12,820 nt of DNA from the NCBI GenBank assembly GCA_031275595.1, contig JAISOO010000154.1, positions 1 through 12,820 of the forward strand, written 5' to 3'. Origin of the DNA: Spirochaetaceae bacterium. GTDB taxonomy: Bacteria > Spirochaetota > Spirochaetia > Treponematales > Breznakiellaceae. Position numbers and translations under genes: made by a program. Under the pieces are notes generated by a model. It saw only the letters and a list, made by a program, of their open reading frames with translations, ran no database searches and was not told the origin of the DNA. Below are positions 12,203 to 12,820 of this stretch, piece after piece (position 1 is the first letter of the stretch; each line of letters starts with the position of its first letter).

Positions 12203-12576
12203 TTTATTAATCCTGCATTCCAGAGCGCAATAACAACATCCATTTCACCTTGATCGCTTCCTGCATCTTTTTCAATGCTGTTCCATAAAGCGGAAGAAGA
12301 AAGGGCAAGCGCCGGATTTTTTCGTAATGCTTCCAGCGCCCGGAGCGCGTAAGTTTTGTTTTTAACTGATTTTGTATATTCGCCGGGAGGAATACCGGAA
12401 ACGAGACCTTCTTCGCAAAGCCCAAGAAAGGCGCTTTTGGGGCAGCCTTTTTTCTGTGATGATGGCGATTCCGTAAAGTCTTTTATTGCCCTTTGCCATG
12501 CCGCTGCCGGGTCTTTTGTAACCGCATTTTTATAAAGTTCAACAGCTTTTAGAGCCGTTTTGCCAAATACTCCCAT
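12199..12576 (-). CDS. DUF6979-like small protein
   Basis: A 125-aa predicted cytoplasmic, mostly helical protein. The pattern, an N-terminal KTALKAVELYKNAV..DPAAAWQ segment, then SSQKKGCPKSAFLGLCEEGLVSGIP (54-78) and a C-terminal MDVVIALWNAGLIK, is that of the uncharacterised DUF6979 family as I remember it; this assignment is from memory and only moderately sure. The family has no known function. The start is supported by AGAGGG about 7 bases before the ATG. It begins 42 bp after the TPR gene stop and overlaps the following 65-aa gene by 4 bp, so TPR gene, this gene and the 65-aa gene could be one transcript. G+C content is clearly below that of the dehydrogenase and TPR genes. Confidence 0.75.
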   Translation of the reverse strand: MGVFGKTALKAVELYKNAVTKDPAAAWQRAIKDFTESPSSQKKGCPKSAFLGLCEEGLVSGIPPGEYTKSVKNKTYALRALEALRKNPALALSSSALWNSIEKDAGSDQGEMDVVIALWNAGLIK

Positions 12577-12614
12577 GTTTTGCCCTCTTTTAAAAGTTCT
12601 TTCCCCCTGCGGGG

Positions 12615-12643
12615 CGGTCTAATACCCCCGCGCCTCCCGCGCC
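12615..12643. repeat. Direct repeat, copy 2: authentic 3' end of the TPR gene
   Basis: This covers the stop codon and last codons of the TPR gene. It matches 11895-11923 in 27 of 29 positions, with the first 20 identical. It is the right-hand border of the 720-bp repeat-to-repeat interval that contains the two small genes. Confidence 0.75.
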
Positions 12644-12820
12644 ATTTCAAGATAAGCCTCGGCGAAGCCATAATTGGGGTTTATCCGCAGGGCGGCGGTG
12701 TAGTCCTCTATCGCCCGGTCGTACATCCTTTTGTAGTAATACGCACGGCCCCGGTTGCTATAGGCGGCGGCATAATTGGGGTCAATCCGCAGGGCCGCGT
12801 TGAAGTCCTCTATCGCCCGG
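12619..12820 (-). CDS. Tetratricopeptide-repeat protein, C-terminal fragment
   Basis: Only the last 66 residues lie in the window; the 5' part is beyond the right edge. The protein shows about two TPR units, each 34 residues: RAIEDFNAALRIDPNYAAAY then SNRGRAYYYKRMYD, and again RAIEDYTAALRINPNY, ending EAYLEMAREARGY. The pattern of W/Y-G-A-Y-A-P positions fits canonical TPR helices. TPR proteins hold protein complexes together; nothing here gives the partner. The two units are very alike in DNA as well (the first 16 bases of each 102-bp unit are identical), so the array expanded recently or is kept alike by gene conversion. The translation was read directly from the minus strand and ends with TAG at 12619-12621. 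Confidence 0.88.
   Translation of the reverse strand, partial: RAIEDFNAALRIDPNYAAAYSNRGRAYYYKRMYDRAIEDYTAALRINPNYGFAEAYLEMAREARGY

Overview
The window looks like part of the chromosome of an anaerobic, host-associated bacterium. A spirochaete of the Treponema lineage from a gut is my best guess. The guess rests on the G+C-rich coding DNA, the tight operons, the many hairpin-rich spacers and a tandem TPR gene; no rRNA or marker gene is present to confirm it. There is no CRISPR array, tRNA or intact insertion sequence, and no transcription regulator is encoded here.

Left part (1-4715, minus strand). Six genes are packed head to tail and read from right to left: a D-amino-acid transaminase (dat), a DUF4392 protein (the C-terminal-half family of D-glutamate cyclase), pxpB, pxpC, a YcsI/DUF1445 protein (the N-terminal-half family of D-glutamate cyclase) and the start of pxpA, which runs off the left edge. 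Gaps are 3-33 bp and one pair overlaps. The set is a nearly complete route from D-amino acids through D-glutamate and 5-oxoproline to glutamate.

Middle (4716-6836). A divergent control region of about 170 bp holds back-to-back palindromes. Reading right from it are a DUF819 membrane protein (probable permease) and a VanX/DdpX-type D-Ala-D-Ala dipeptidase.

Right-centre (6837-11763, plus strand). Three more glutamate-related genes follow: a GltPh-type acidic amino acid:cation symporter, a class I/II aminotransferase and an NAD(P) glutamate dehydrogenase. Each has its own spacer full of imperfect inverted repeats. The symporter spacer contains a perfect consensus promoter (TTGACA, 17 bp, TATAAT), then a structured leader of about 385 nt with a terminator-like hairpin near its first third.

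Right end (11764-12820). After the dehydrogenase lies a long hairpin. Then, on the minus strand, come a 65-aa unknown gene, a DUF6979-like gene overlapping it by 4 bp, and the 3' end of a TPR-repeat gene. The last 28 bp or so of the TPR gene is duplicated on the far side of the two small genes, which are visibly less G+C-rich than their surroundings.

How it may work together (inference). The dipeptidase releases D-Ala. The transaminase moves its amino group to 2-oxoglutarate, giving pyruvate and D-Glu. The split D-glutamate cyclase proteins make 5-oxo-D-proline. PxpABC opens 5-oxoproline with ATP to glutamate. Glutamate dehydrogenase returns 2-oxoglutarate, ammonia and NADH. This would be a locus for using peptidoglycan-derived D-amino acids without a respiratory D-amino acid dehydrogenase. 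One step, D- to L-5-oxoproline, is not explained and is the most interesting open question.
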